Source: Holosporaceae bacterium 'Namur'
GTDB taxonomy: Bacteria > Pseudomonadota > Alphaproteobacteria > Rickettsiales > Midichloriaceae
DNA: 64,000 nucleotides
NCBI GenBank assembly: GCA_014116815.1
Contig: JACGYV010000006.1
Coordinates: forward strand, 14,971 to 78,970
Direction of reading: 5' to 3'
Shown: piece after piece, positions 8,871 to 18,466 of the stretch
Layout: the number at the start of each line of letters is the position of its first letter
How positions within the stretch are numbered: position 1 is the stretch's first letter
Notes under the pieces: generated by a model
Seen by the model: the letters and a program-made list of their open reading frames with translations, nothing else
Databases searched by the model: none
What the model was told of the DNA's origin: nothing
Program-made: the position numbers and the translations under genes

Positions 8871-9854
8871 ATGTTAAGAATTATATTATTGTTATGCGCT
8901 TTACTTCCTTTTAATTTATATGCCCAAGAAGCAAAGTCGGTCGAAACCATAATTGCAAAAAAGCAAGTTTTTACCTCACAAGTTAACCTGATCGGCACTA
9001 TAACTTCAAAGCAGGAGACGGTATTTACCGCTAAGTATAACGGAATTTTAACCGAGATATACTTGAGTGACGGCGCTACCGCTAAAAGGGGTACTATAAT
9101 CGCCGAACTGGAAAATGAGGATACTTCAAATAATTACCAGCTTGCGACTCAATCTGAGAAAATAGCTAGGGAGCAATATGATCGTGCTTTAAAACTTCAT
9201 ACCCAAGGCTATTTAAAACGAGAAGAGTTTGAAGATAAAAAGCAAAAATGGCATTTTGAAAGGCAAAATTTAACTAAAGCTAAAAAACAACTGGAGGATA
9301 GCTACCTTAGAGCTCCCTTTGACGGCAAACTCGGAATATTTAAAGCTAAACAAGGTTCTCACTTAAAATCAGGAAGTGAGATAGTGGCTTTTTATAACCC
9401 CAATCAAATGCAGATTGAATTAAATATTCCTGAAAATTTAGCAACTAAAATTAGTACTAATACTGAAGTTTTGGTATCGGGTAAAAGATTAAAAATTAGC
9501 TCGATTGAATATATCGTGAATAAAGAAACTCGAATGGTTGATGCTAAGATTGATTTAGATCAGAGAGATAATCATTTAAATTTTATGATCGGTAATATTG
9601 TTGAAGTATTTATTATAATAAATACAAAAGATGCAGCCTTAGTTATACCAAAAAGTGCCATTTTTATGAAAGAAGGAAAAAGCCATCTATTTCAAGTTAA
9701 ACATGGTAAAGCTTTATCTTTTGAAGTGAAAATCGGAGAACAAACTGATAAGATGGTAGAAATAATTGAGGGGCTGGAGGAAGGGGACAGCGTTATCTTA
9801 TACGGTCAAAGCAATATACAAGACGGCAACCCTGTTGAAGTGTACAGCAAATGA
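8871..9854 (+). CDS. RND efflux periplasmic adaptor (membrane fusion protein)
   Basis: This 327-residue protein has a cleavable signal (MLRIILLLCALLPFNLYA) followed by QEA. It then shows a biotinyl-lipoyl-like domain, a short helical hairpin at about 80-145 (SEKIAREQYDRALKLHTQGYLKREEF) and beta-barrel segments typical of HlyD/AcrA-type adaptors. SYLRAPFDGKLGIFKAKQGSHL is the second half of the lipoyl motif. It bridges an RND pump to an outer-membrane channel. Its TGA stop overlaps the pump ATG (ATGA), so expression is coupled. No TolC-like channel gene lies nearby. Confidence 0.92.
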   Translation: MLRIILLLCALLPFNLYAQEAKSVETIIAKKQVFTSQVNLIGTITSKQETVFTAKYNGILTEIYLSDGATAKRGTIIAELENEDTSNNYQLATQSEKIAREQYDRALKLHTQGYLKREEFEDKKQKWHFERQNLTKAKKQLEDSYLRAPFDGKLGIFKAKQGSHLKSGSEIVAFYNPNQMQIELNIPENLATKISTNTEVLVSGKRLKISSIEYIVNKETRMVDAKIDLDQRDNHLNFMIGNIVEVFIIINTKDAALVIPKSAIFMKEGKSHLFQVKHGKALSFEVKIGEQTDKMVEIIEGLEEGDSVILYGQSNIQDGNPVEVYSK

Positions 9855-12850
9855 AACTACCGATTTTTTTTATTAAGAGACCGGTTTTTGCTACAATTAT
9901 AAATATTTTAATTGTAATTATCGGGTTATTGGCCTTTAAAAACATCAGCCTACGTGAATATCCCGATATAACCACTCCTCAAATAACTATTAGAATTCCT
10001 TACCCTAATGCAAGTGCTGAAGTAGTTGAATCGGAAATAGCTTTTACTGCGGAAAATGAACTCGCAGGTATTAACGGCTTAACTAAAATTAAATCATCTT
10101 CTACTTACGGAGAAGCTAAAATATCTCTGAAATTCTCCGAAGAAGTTGAGTTCAGCAAAGCGCTCTCCGATGTCAGAGAGAAAGTTGCAACCATACGAAG
10201 CATGCTACCTAAAGATATCAAAGAACCCCAAATATATGAAAATAACGATGATGATGAAGCTTTTTATTACATCTCAATTACAAACCCCAATAAGAGTTCG
10301 GAAGAACTGATACATTTTGCCTTTCTCAACATACAAAATAATTTAATCGGCATTCCGGGCGTAGCTGATGCTCAAATTTGGGGTGCTTCCTATTCGATGC
10401 AAATTACCCTAAACCGTAATAAATTATATTTATATAAAATTAATGTATCGGATGTGATTGATAAGCTGAAATTATATGCGACCAACCTTCCGGCCGGAAA
10501 AATTAATGATTCGATTCCGATTACTTTAGATATTTCATGCCTTAATGAGCAAGATTTCAGCAATATAGTTATTAAAAATCAGGGCTCAACTAACATTACC
10601 CTAAAAGACATTGCAGATATAAAGTTAAAAGGAAAAGAAGACTTTAGGATTAGAATAAACGGCAAGCCCGGAATTATGATAGCAGTTAAGAAAACTATAA
10701 ATTCCAACCCCCTTAAAGTTTCCGAGCAGCTAACCAAAAAATTAGAAAAGATCAGCCAAACCCTCCCTGCCGATTATGCAATAACTTCGGAATATGATAA
10801 AAGTGATTTTATTCGCTTTTCCTTAAATAATGTAAAAAACTCTATTATAGAAGCAGTTATTCTTGTTGTGCTTATTATATTCCTTTTCCTAAGAAATATA
10901 AGAGCAGCATTGATCCCGCTTATTACCATACCGGTATGCTTAGCAGGATGTGTTGCTATTTTAGATATGTTCGGGTTTTCTTTGAATACTTTAACTTTAC
11001 TTGCAATGGTGCTTTCTATCGGATTAGTAGTAGATGATGCAATTGTAATCTTAGAAAATATATATAAATATATTGAGATGGGCAAATCTCCTCTCCAAGC
11101 TGCTAAAGATGGAAGTAAAGAGATCGGGTTTGCCGTTGTTGCAATGACTTTTACTTTAAGTAGCGTATTTATACCGCTTGCCTTTATGAAAGGAAGTATC
11201 GGAAAACTATTTATTGAATTTGCAGTAGCGCTTGCAGGAAGTGTTGTGATTTCCGGAATAGTTGCACTTACCCTTTCTCCTATGCTGGCTGCAAAAATTT
11301 TAAAGCCCGGCAACCTTGATATTCTACCGAAGATTGATATCCTGATTTATCAAATTGAAACTAAATACCAAACTCTATTATCAAAAATTTTACCTAAGAA
11401 AATATTATTATCAACTACACTTGCTCTATTAATAGTAGGAAGCGCAATCATATATAACTTTATTCCAAAAGAAATGGCTCCTAAGGAAGATCGAGGCATA
11501 GTGGGAATATTCGTACAAAAATTATCCGGCATTTCTTTAAATGAATTTGATGATTATAGCATACGTGTAGAAAGAGCTTCAGATAGCATTAGTGAAATAA
11601 ATAAGAAAGTGGCTTTTATTTCTCAGCATGGCAGCCAAATTATAAATGTGCTCAACGATTGGTCGAAGCGGAAACGTTCCGCAAAAGAAGTAAAAGAAGA
11701 ATATCAGGAAAAAGTAAAATTAATACCTTCGGTGCAAACCTCCGTTTGGAGCGAAGATAGTAACTTACCGGGCATGGAATCCGATAATCGCGGAGAGATA
11801 AATTTTATTGTTAAAACAACACTTAGCTACCGGGAACTAATTAAAACACTTGATGACATGGTTAATACCTTAAAGAAGAACCCTCTTTTTAAAGAAGTAA
11901 CTCATAACCTGGAATTAAATAATATGGGCTATGATTTAAGATTTGATAAATATAAATTTTCTCAACTTAATATTTTACCCCAACACATATCTGATTTGTT
12001 AGCTGTTTCTTTTGACGATAAATATGTGCAAAACTTTTTAAAAGACGGTATCTCTTATAATGTTAATTTATCCTCAAATTATAAACCTAAAAATATCAAT
12101 GAGATTTATATATTTAATAATAATATACCGGTTTCTCTCGGAGGATTTTCCGAGCTTAAGTTAAGCGCTAAAGCAAATGAGCTAAGGCATCATAATCAAA
12201 TGCGTGCGGCTAAAATCAATATCGAACTAAAGCCTGAGGTTAATTTTGACCAAGCATATAAAGAAATTAATAACTTTATACATAATATTAATGAACCGGG
12301 CATTATTATTGATTTAGGTGAAAAGCTGGAAAAATTCCGGCATACTTATTTACAAATGTTATTCCTTATAGCGCTTGCCGTATTTTTTATTTATGCGGTT
12401 TTGGCAATTCAATTTGAAAGCTTTATAGATCCCTTGATTATCATCTTTACCATACCCCTCGGTTGCTTTGGGGCACTATTATTTACTAAGCTTAGCGGAA
12501 ATAGTATTAATATTTTCAGTCAAATCGGGATTATTACCCTTATCGGATTAATTTCAAAACACGGTATTATGATTGTTGAGTTTGCCAATAACATTGTAAA
12601 AGAGAGAAATGCTTCCTGCATGGATGCAGTAATTGAAGCTTCAAAACTACGCTTAAGGCCTATAATGATGACAACTTTCGCAATGGTTTTCGGCTCAGTT
12701 CCGTTAATCTTATCTCTGGGAGCAGGCGCTGAAACAAGAAATGCAATCGGTTATGTTCTGGTCGGCGGCTTAACCGTAGGAACAATATTTACCTTAATTA
12801 TAATTCCTTTTATGTATATTGTTTTAAAATCCTTAAATAAAAAAACTTAG
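9851..12850 (+). CDS. RND multidrug efflux permease (AcrB/MexF-like)
   Basis: This 999-residue inner-membrane pump has the hydrophobic-amphiphilic-efflux layout: a first helix, a large periplasmic loop, helices 2-7, a second loop and helices 8-12. Helix 4 carries the proton-relay aspartates in GLVVDDAIVILENIYKY. Helix 10 carries the relay lysine in LISKHGIMIVEFANN. The LRPIMMTTFAMVFGSVPL motif is also present. At about 1,000 residues it is slightly short of AcrB (1,049), which suggests shorter periplasmic loops. Together with the adaptor it should export drugs, bile-like compounds or lipids; specificity is unknown. It ends tail to tail with the methyltransferase gene. Confidence 0.94.
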   Translation: MKLPIFFIKRPVFATIINILIVIIGLLAFKNISLREYPDITTPQITIRIPYPNASAEVVESEIAFTAENELAGINGLTKIKSSSTYGEAKISLKFSEEVEFSKALSDVREKVATIRSMLPKDIKEPQIYENNDDDEAFYYISITNPNKSSEELIHFAFLNIQNNLIGIPGVADAQIWGASYSMQITLNRNKLYLYKINVSDVIDKLKLYATNLPAGKINDSIPITLDISCLNEQDFSNIVIKNQGSTNITLKDIADIKLKGKEDFRIRINGKPGIMIAVKKTINSNPLKVSEQLTKKLEKISQTLPADYAITSEYDKSDFIRFSLNNVKNSIIEAVILVVLIIFLFLRNIRAALIPLITIPVCLAGCVAILDMFGFSLNTLTLLAMVLSIGLVVDDAIVILENIYKYIEMGKSPLQAAKDGSKEIGFAVVAMTFTLSSVFIPLAFMKGSIGKLFIEFAVALAGSVVISGIVALTLSPMLAAKILKPGNLDILPKIDILIYQIETKYQTLLSKILPKKILLSTTLALLIVGSAIIYNFIPKEMAPKEDRGIVGIFVQKLSGISLNEFDDYSIRVERASDSISEINKKVAFISQHGSQIINVLNDWSKRKRSAKEVKEEYQEKVKLIPSVQTSVWSEDSNLPGMESDNRGEINFIVKTTLSYRELIKTLDDMVNTLKKNPLFKEVTHNLELNNMGYDLRFDKYKFSQLNILPQHISDLLAVSFDDKYVQNFLKDGISYNVNLSSNYKPKNINEIYIFNNNIPVSLGGFSELKLSAKANELRHHNQMRAAKINIELKPEVNFDQAYKEINNFIHNINEPGIIIDLGEKLEKFRHTYLQMLFLIALAVFFIYAVLAIQFESFIDPLIIIFTIPLGCFGALLFTKLSGNSINIFSQIGIITLIGLISKHGIMIVEFANNIVKERNASCMDAVIEASKLRLRPIMMTTFAMVFGSVPLILSLGAGAETRNAIGYVLVGGLTVGTIFTLIIIPFMYIVLKSLNKKT

Positions 12851-12853
12851 CCA

Positions 12854-13858
12854 TTACTTAAATTCAGATATTTTAGCAAAACAATCATCCAATATTTCTT
12901 TACCAGAAGAATATTCTTTAACCGCTTTATTTAAAATCATATATTTTTTTATATTGTCCATCGCTTTTAGATAAGGCAACGGTGAAACCAGAAAATTTAA
13001 ACTTTTATACCCTATAATAGAATTCCTGACCATCACATAATTCTGAGCATCACTGACTTTATCTTGATAAGGTTCACCTTTCTTAAGTATCATATTTATA
13101 TGCATGCTCTTGGGGATAATTATTGTATTTACCACCTCAAATCCTGCTCTCCTTGCTAACATTTTTATTGTATGGAGATTAAAATTATAAAAATATTTAA
13201 ACCGAAATCTATGGTATGGGGCAATATGCCTTGCATCAATATTAGGTACTTCAAGATTTAAAATTCCATCCTTCTTTAAGTAACTCCGATATTTTTTTAA
13301 TACTTCTAAAGGATTAAGACATAAATTCAAAATGTGATATGCGGTTATTACGTCAAAAGTTTCCTCAGGCATTTTAATATTATCTAAAAAATGCCTTTCT
13401 ATATTAATTTTAAGCTCATTTCTAGCATATTGAATAAGATAATTGTTATGTTCAACACCGATGGCATGGCTCCCTTTCTGCTCGAGTAAATAAATAAATT
13501 CCCCGATGCATGCGCTGCTATCTAAGACATTTATACCTTTTTTTAGATAATGTTTTATACGGTTATAGCGATAAATTGCTCTTATAGCCGAGCGATAAAT
13601 TCTTCTTAATTTCGGGATAAAAATTTCACCGGAATACCTTTCACTTTTTTGTTCATAGTAAAGTTCTAGCCCTTCGAGGGTAGGGACGGGGTTACTATAA
13701 ATTAACCCGCATTCACGACACAGTACTTTAAAACTTTTATAATCCTCATAATCTTTACTTGTTATTAACTCATGATCAGATGAGTTACATAAGTTGCAAG
13801 TAAGTTCCAGCTTTTTATATTTGTGGTTATTATGTTTTAAATTATGCGCTCTATTCAT
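12854..13858 (-). CDS. SAM-dependent methyltransferase with N-terminal zinc-ribbon-like domain
   Basis: This 334-residue protein begins with a C-x2-C ... C-x2-C cluster (Cys21, Cys24, Cys47, Cys50), a zinc-ribbon-like element often found on sugar C-methyltransferases. A class I methyltransferase core follows, with motif I around VLDSSACIGEFIYLLE (about 110-125), an acidic motif II IGVEHNN, and FDVITAYHILNLCLNPLEVLKKYRSYLKKDG as motifs IV-V. The motif I glycines are partly replaced. It lies downstream of a glycosyltransferase in the same direction, with a 98-base gap. A role in modifying a surface glycan is plausible but unproven. Confidence 0.8.
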   Translation of the reverse strand: MNRAHNLKHNNHKYKKLELTCNLCNSSDHELITSKDYEDYKSFKVLCRECGLIYSNPVPTLEGLELYYEQKSERYSGEIFIPKLRRIYRSAIRAIYRYNRIKHYLKKGINVLDSSACIGEFIYLLEQKGSHAIGVEHNNYLIQYARNELKINIERHFLDNIKMPEETFDVITAYHILNLCLNPLEVLKKYRSYLKKDGILNLEVPNIDARHIAPYHRFRFKYFYNFNLHTIKMLARRAGFEVVNTIIIPKSMHINMILKKGEPYQDKVSDAQNYVMVRNSIIGYKSLNFLVSPLPYLKAMDNIKKYMILNKAVKEYSSGKEILDDCFAKISEFK

Positions 13859-13956
13859 ATATTTAAGATAATTTAAAATAATTTTAATATTACCTTAAAA
13901 TTTTAAATTAGTTATTTCAATACATAAATTGATTAAATATTAAAAACATTCCTAAG

Positions 13957-15126
13957 CTATTGCATAGCGAGTAAAGTTTGGTAAACTTCCAAGGTCTTAT
14001 CGCACATAGTCTGTAAAGCAAAATTTTTCTTTACATCATTTAAAGCCTTAGAAGTTATTTCATTATATTTATCTTGAGTTAGCTTTAGCGCGGATAATAT
14101 TACTTTACTTGCTTCTTTTTCATTATCATTTGGAATATGAAACCCGGTGGATTTATCAACAATACTCTCTTCAGTTGCACCGCCTTCTTTGGTTGCAATG
14201 ATAATTTTACCCATGCTTTGAGCTTCAATTATAGTCCTGCCGAATGCTTCAGGTTTTAAAGAGGCAGATATTACAAAATCCGCTAACATGTAAAGTGCAG
14301 GCATATCTTTAACTTCACCGGTAATTATAACCTTATCTTTTAAGCCATATTTACCAATACATAATCTGACCTCTTTTAAATATTCCTTATGTCTGCTTTC
14401 AGACGCACCCACCATTAAACATAAAAAATTTTCTTCCTGGAGCAGCTTAAAAATTTTAAGTAAATATAAATGCCCTTTCCAACGAGTAAACCTTGCCGGC
14501 ATAATAATTATCTTTTTATTTTTTAAAAAATTATTACTCAGTTTTAAATTTTGTTTTAAAGAAGATAGTCTCTGCTCATTAACAAGAGAAGGAGAAAAAT
14601 ATGCTTGATCTACCCCCCTATTTATAATAATCAACTTATCGTTTAAAATATTATAAGTTTTAAGTATATGATTATAAATAAATTTAGAAATTGCTATAAC
14701 TTTATCACCCTTAAGCATTATTGAGTTATAATATTTTTTAATATGGTTATCAGCAGTATACGTACCATGGAAAGTGGTGACAAATTTAGCTCCGGTCAGC
14801 TTACAGGCAAAATAACAGCTCCATGCCGGAGCCCTTGATCTTGCATGCACTATGTTAATAGCATTTTCCTTAATAACTTTTTTAAGTCTAAAAATATTTA
14901 ATATTATATTAAGCGGATTTTTACTATGAACAGGTAAACTTATATGCTTAGCTCCCATGTGCTTTAAGTCATTTATCATCTTTCCTCCACCCCATGAGCA
15001 GACGAAAGCTTGGTAATTATTCTTAATTAAGGCACTTGCTATTTCCAAGGTACCGCGCTCTACTCCCCCTGAGATAAGATTCGGTAAAACTTGCAGTACC
15101 CTGGGAATATTCTCCATTTGTATCAC
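13957..15126 (-). CDS. Glycosyltransferase family 4 (GT-B)
   Basis: The 389-residue protein has a GT-B fold pattern. The N-terminal acceptor domain includes PNLISGGVERGTLEIASAL and the HARSRAPAWSCYF motif. The C-terminal nucleotide-sugar domain includes IIIMPARFTRWKGHLYLLKIF and the GT4 signature EAFGRTIIEAQSMGKIIIATKEGGATEE, with the E-x7-E pattern. It probably adds a sugar to a lipid-linked or surface glycan in the cytoplasm. The first candidate start is a GTG overlapping the TGA of htrA; an ATG three codons later (15117) is an alternative. It is translationally coupled to htrA and followed by the methyltransferase gene. Confidence 0.88.
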   Translation of the reverse strand: MIQMENIPRVLQVLPNLISGGVERGTLEIASALIKNNYQAFVCSWGGGKMINDLKHMGAKHISLPVHSKNPLNIILNIFRLKKVIKENAINIVHARSRAPAWSCYFACKLTGAKFVTTFHGTYTADNHIKKYYNSIMLKGDKVIAISKFIYNHILKTYNILNDKLIIINRGVDQAYFSPSLVNEQRLSSLKQNLKLSNNFLKNKKIIIMPARFTRWKGHLYLLKIFKLLQEENFLCLMVGASESRHKEYLKEVRLCIGKYGLKDKVIITGEVKDMPALYMLADFVISASLKPEAFGRTIIEAQSMGKIIIATKEGGATEESIVDKSTGFHIPNDNEKEASKVILSALKLTQDKYNEITSKALNDVKKNFALQTMCDKTLEVYQTLLAMQ

Positions 15127-16553
15127 TCTAAGTCAATTAAGATAAATCTGGTTCCATTGACTTTATTAATTAATATCATTGCTTTTTTGTGACCTAAAGA
15201 CTTAATATTATTTATTTCATTTTCAAAGTCTTTGATGGTAGTAATCTTCTTACTACCAACCTGCTGAATAAGGTCTCCGGCGCTAATCCCGCTTTCAACC
15301 GCAGGGGAATTACGATTAAGCCCTAAAACTACGATTCCACTTAAAGCAGGTTCAATCTTAAACTTATTCCTTAAAGCGTTATTTAAGTCAGCAACTCTTA
15401 TTCCAAGTATAACCTGACCGATTTTCTCCGAATTTCCCTGCTTGCCTTCCGAATCTTCAGCTTCCTCACCTAACGGATCACTTGCAGGCTTTTCAATAAT
15501 AGTGTTAAGTACTTCATATTTACCGTTTCTAAACACCTGTATACTAACACGCTTATTAATAGGAGTCTCGGAAACCATTCTAGGTAATTTATGTATATTC
15601 TTCACTTCTTTACCGTCAAATCTGGAAATAATATCCCCGACTTTAACTCCGGCTTTATCTGCGGGGCTATCTTTAACAACTTCAGCAACCAATGCTCCTT
15701 TAATTTTTTGTAACCCCATTGATTTAGCAACATACTCATCAACCGGCTGGATTAGAACTCCAAGCCAACCTCGGCTTATTTCACCTTTATTTCTTAATTG
15801 ATCAATTATCGGCTCAACAATTGCAGAAGGCATAGCAAAGCCAATCCCTATATTACCCCCTGTTGTGGAAAGGATAAGAGTATTAACCCCGATTACTTCA
15901 CCTTTCATATTGAACATAGGCCCACCCGAGTTACCTCGGTTTATTGAGGCGTCGGTTTGAATAAGATCATCATATTGTGAACCGTTTAAATATCTTGCTT
16001 TAGCTGAAATTATACCTGCTGTAACAGTCCCTCCCAACCCGAAAGGATTCCCGATTGCTATAACATAATCCCCGACTTTTGATTCATTCGAATTACCAAA
16101 TTTCACAAACGGAAGAGGGTCTTTAGCATTAATCTTAAGTAAAGCTAAATCTGTTTTCGGATCCTTGCCCAAAACCTTAGCTTTATATCTTTCAGGGCTT
16201 TCATCACCCAGCATCACTTCAATTTCATCAGCATCAGCTATATTGTGATAGTTAGTTACGATATAACCTTGCGGGTCAATGATAAAACCTGATCCTAAAG
16301 ATCTTATTTTTCTGGTTTTGCGCGAGTTAGGATCAGGTTCAAAGAATTCAAATATATCCTGCGGGTTATCAGGAAGATCATTTAAAGAAAAATTCTTATT
16401 TCTCATATCAACTTTTTGGGTTGTGGAAATATTTACAACCGCAGGTATTGCCTTTTCAACAATATCGGCAAAAGAAGCAGGCGGCTGCACAGCCGCAGCA
16501 ATTTCACCTACACTTAAAACTATTATAAATATAAACGCAATACATCTCATCAT
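15123..16553 (-). CDS. degP: Periplasmic serine protease HtrA/DegP family
   Basis: This 476-residue Do-type protease has a signal peptide (MMRCIAFIFIIVLSVGEIAAA) and a trypsin-like domain with the full triad: His103 in YHNIAD, Asp135 in PKTDLALL and Ser209 in RGNSGGPMF. Two PDZ domains follow, at about 265-350 and 385-470, with carboxylate loops SRGWLGV and VILGIRV. It degrades or refolds misfolded periplasmic proteins. It stops with TGA, which is evidence that TGA is a true stop here. It is first in a leftward run with the GT4 and methyltransferase genes, with an AAGGAT site upstream of the double ATG. Confidence 0.95.
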   Translation of the reverse strand: MMRCIAFIFIIVLSVGEIAAAVQPPASFADIVEKAIPAVVNISTTQKVDMRNKNFSLNDLPDNPQDIFEFFEPDPNSRKTRKIRSLGSGFIIDPQGYIVTNYHNIADADEIEVMLGDESPERYKAKVLGKDPKTDLALLKINAKDPLPFVKFGNSNESKVGDYVIAIGNPFGLGGTVTAGIISAKARYLNGSQYDDLIQTDASINRGNSGGPMFNMKGEVIGVNTLILSTTGGNIGIGFAMPSAIVEPIIDQLRNKGEISRGWLGVLIQPVDEYVAKSMGLQKIKGALVAEVVKDSPADKAGVKVGDIISRFDGKEVKNIHKLPRMVSETPINKRVSIQVFRNGKYEVLNTIIEKPASDPLGEEAEDSEGKQGNSEKIGQVILGIRVADLNNALRNKFKIEPALSGIVVLGLNRNSPAVESGISAGDLIQQVGSKKITTIKDFENEINNIKSLGHKKAMILINKVNGTRFILIDLE

Positions 16554-16674
16554 AATAAAAAATTATCCTTTTGTTTTAAGTTTATCTAAAAATTAATTTA
16601 TAACAAAACTTTATCTTTTTCAAAAGCGTATTTTAGTTTAATAGGTAAGATATGCCTTTTATAAATTAAAAAAT

Positions 16675-18465
16675 ATGCCCAAAAAAAATAGTTTAAATTC
16701 CGCTTCTCCATTGGAGCCTAAATCCAAAAATATCAAAAGCCTAAAATATTTAATTAAATATATTAAGCCCTATAAATGCCAAGTATTTTTAATGATAATA
16801 GCCTTAATCTTCACCTCATCATCAGTATTGATTATAGGTAGAAGCTTACAATATGTCATTGATTCAGGTTTAAGTCAACACAACCCTGCCATGTTGGACA
16901 GAGCCTTAATTTATTTGATTTGTACAATACTGGTACTTGCATTTTCCACTGCCGCGAGATACTACCTCATCACCTTAGTTGGGGAAAAAGCGATTGCTGA
17001 TATCAGGCGTGATATTTACCATCAAATCCTAAGATTATCACCAAGTTTTTATGAAAGTAATAAGTCAGGAGAAATTCTATCCCGTATGACTACTGATACC
17101 ACCCTGCTTCAAACGGTAATAGGAACAAGTTTATCGATGGCAATGCGTAACTTTTTGATGCTGATCGGCGGGGTGATATTATTAATTACCACTAGCCCTA
17201 AACTTGCCGGAATGATGGGGTTAGTTATTCCGCTCGTTATTTTACCGATAGTATTTTTCGGTAAAAAAATGCGTATTTATTCTAAGCTTTCCCAAGATAA
17301 GGTTGCGGAAGTCTCCGCCCATACCGAAGAGACGATAAACGGCATAAAAACTATACAAGCTTATACGCATGAAGACGCAGAAAAAATGATTTTTAAGAAT
17401 AAATTGGATGAAGTTATATATACCTCCTTAAAGCGGATAAAAAGTAGAGCATTCCTTATTTCAATCGTTATCAGCTTAGTATTCGGTTCAATCGGATTGA
17501 TTCTATGGGTAGGCGGGCACCAGGTTCTTGATGGGAAGCTTACCCCCGGGGAACTTTCTTCTTTTATATTTTTAGCTGTAGTTGCAGCCGGTGCATTCGG
17601 TGCTTTAGCGGAAACTATGGGAGATTTACAAAAAGCAGCCGGCGCTACCGAGCGCTTAGTAGAATTTTTAGGCATTGCTCCTGAAATAGTTAACTCTAAA
17701 GATGCAATTCTTTTAAGCAACTTTACCGGAGCAATTAAAGTTGAAAACCTTACGTTTTATTATCCTTCTAAAAAAAGCAAAGCAAGCTTAGAGAATATTT
17801 CACTTACAATAGCCCCGAATAAGGTAACCGCAATCGTCGGTGAATCCGGTGCAGGCAAATCAACTATATTTCAATTATTGCTCAGATTCTATGACACTGA
17901 GAGAAGTAAAATTCTACTCGATGGCACTGATATAAAAGATATTCAACTTGAGAACCTAAGATTACAGTTCGCTTATGTTTCTCAGGATCCTTTAATTTTT
18001 TCTACCTCGGCATACGAAAATATACTTTACGGTAACCCTAAAGCCTCCTATGAAGAAGTCATAAATGCAAGCAAAGCTGCAGCTGCATTAGAATTTATAG
18101 AAAAGCTTCCCAACGGATTTGATACTTATTTAGGCGAGAAAGGCGTGAGGCTTTCGGGCGGACAAAAACAACGGATTGCTATAGCCAGAGCTTTTCTTAA
18201 AAACCCGAAAGTATTGCTGCTTGATGAAGCAACTTCCTCGCTTGACAGTAAAAATGAGAAATTAGTTCAGCAAGCTTTAGAAAATATTATGCAAAACAGA
18301 ACTACCATCATAATTGCTCATAGGCTTTCAACAGTAAGAAATGCAAACACAATATATGTACTTAAGGAAGGCAAACTTGTTGAGCATGGAACTCATGACG
18401 AGCTCATCACTGCTAACGGAGAATATAACAGGCTGGTAAGAATACAACTGACAAACACGGAGTAA
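16675..18465 (+). CDS. ABC exporter, fused permease and ATPase (MsbA-like)
   Basis: The 596-residue half-transporter has six N-terminal membrane helices (about 35-320) and a C-terminal ATPase. The coupling-helix region is HQILRLSPSFYESNKSGEIL. Walker A is GESGAGKSTIF, the Q-loop is YVSQDPLIF, the ABC signature is LSGGQKQRIAIA, Walker B is VLLLDEATSSLD and the H-loop is IIIAHRLSTV. It is expected to act as a homodimer in the inner membrane exporting a lipid or hydrophobic compound. It is divergent from htrA. recG starts one base after its stop, so the two genes are probably co-transcribed. Confidence 0.92.
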   Translation: MPKKNSLNSASPLEPKSKNIKSLKYLIKYIKPYKCQVFLMIIALIFTSSSVLIIGRSLQYVIDSGLSQHNPAMLDRALIYLICTILVLAFSTAARYYLITLVGEKAIADIRRDIYHQILRLSPSFYESNKSGEILSRMTTDTTLLQTVIGTSLSMAMRNFLMLIGGVILLITTSPKLAGMMGLVIPLVILPIVFFGKKMRIYSKLSQDKVAEVSAHTEETINGIKTIQAYTHEDAEKMIFKNKLDEVIYTSLKRIKSRAFLISIVISLVFGSIGLILWVGGHQVLDGKLTPGELSSFIFLAVVAAGAFGALAETMGDLQKAAGATERLVEFLGIAPEIVNSKDAILLSNFTGAIKVENLTFYYPSKKSKASLENISLTIAPNKVTAIVGESGAGKSTIFQLLLRFYDTERSKILLDGTDIKDIQLENLRLQFAYVSQDPLIFSTSAYENILYGNPKASYEEVINASKAAAALEFIEKLPNGFDTYLGEKGVRLSGGQKQRIAIARAFLKNPKVLLLDEATSSLDSKNEKLVQQALENIMQNRTTIIIAHRLSTVRNANTIYVLKEGKLVEHGTHDELITANGEYNRLVRIQLTNTE

Positions 18466-18466
18466 A

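Noticed and set aside
10774..11313. Long open frame antisense to the RND pump
   Set aside because: It lies entirely within a well-supported pump gene and encodes a low-complexity, Ser/Ile-rich sequence typical of the reverse strand of membrane-protein genes.
15442..15801. Open frame antisense to the htrA PDZ region
   Set aside because: It is a shadow of the protease gene, with no ribosome-binding site and no recognisable motif.
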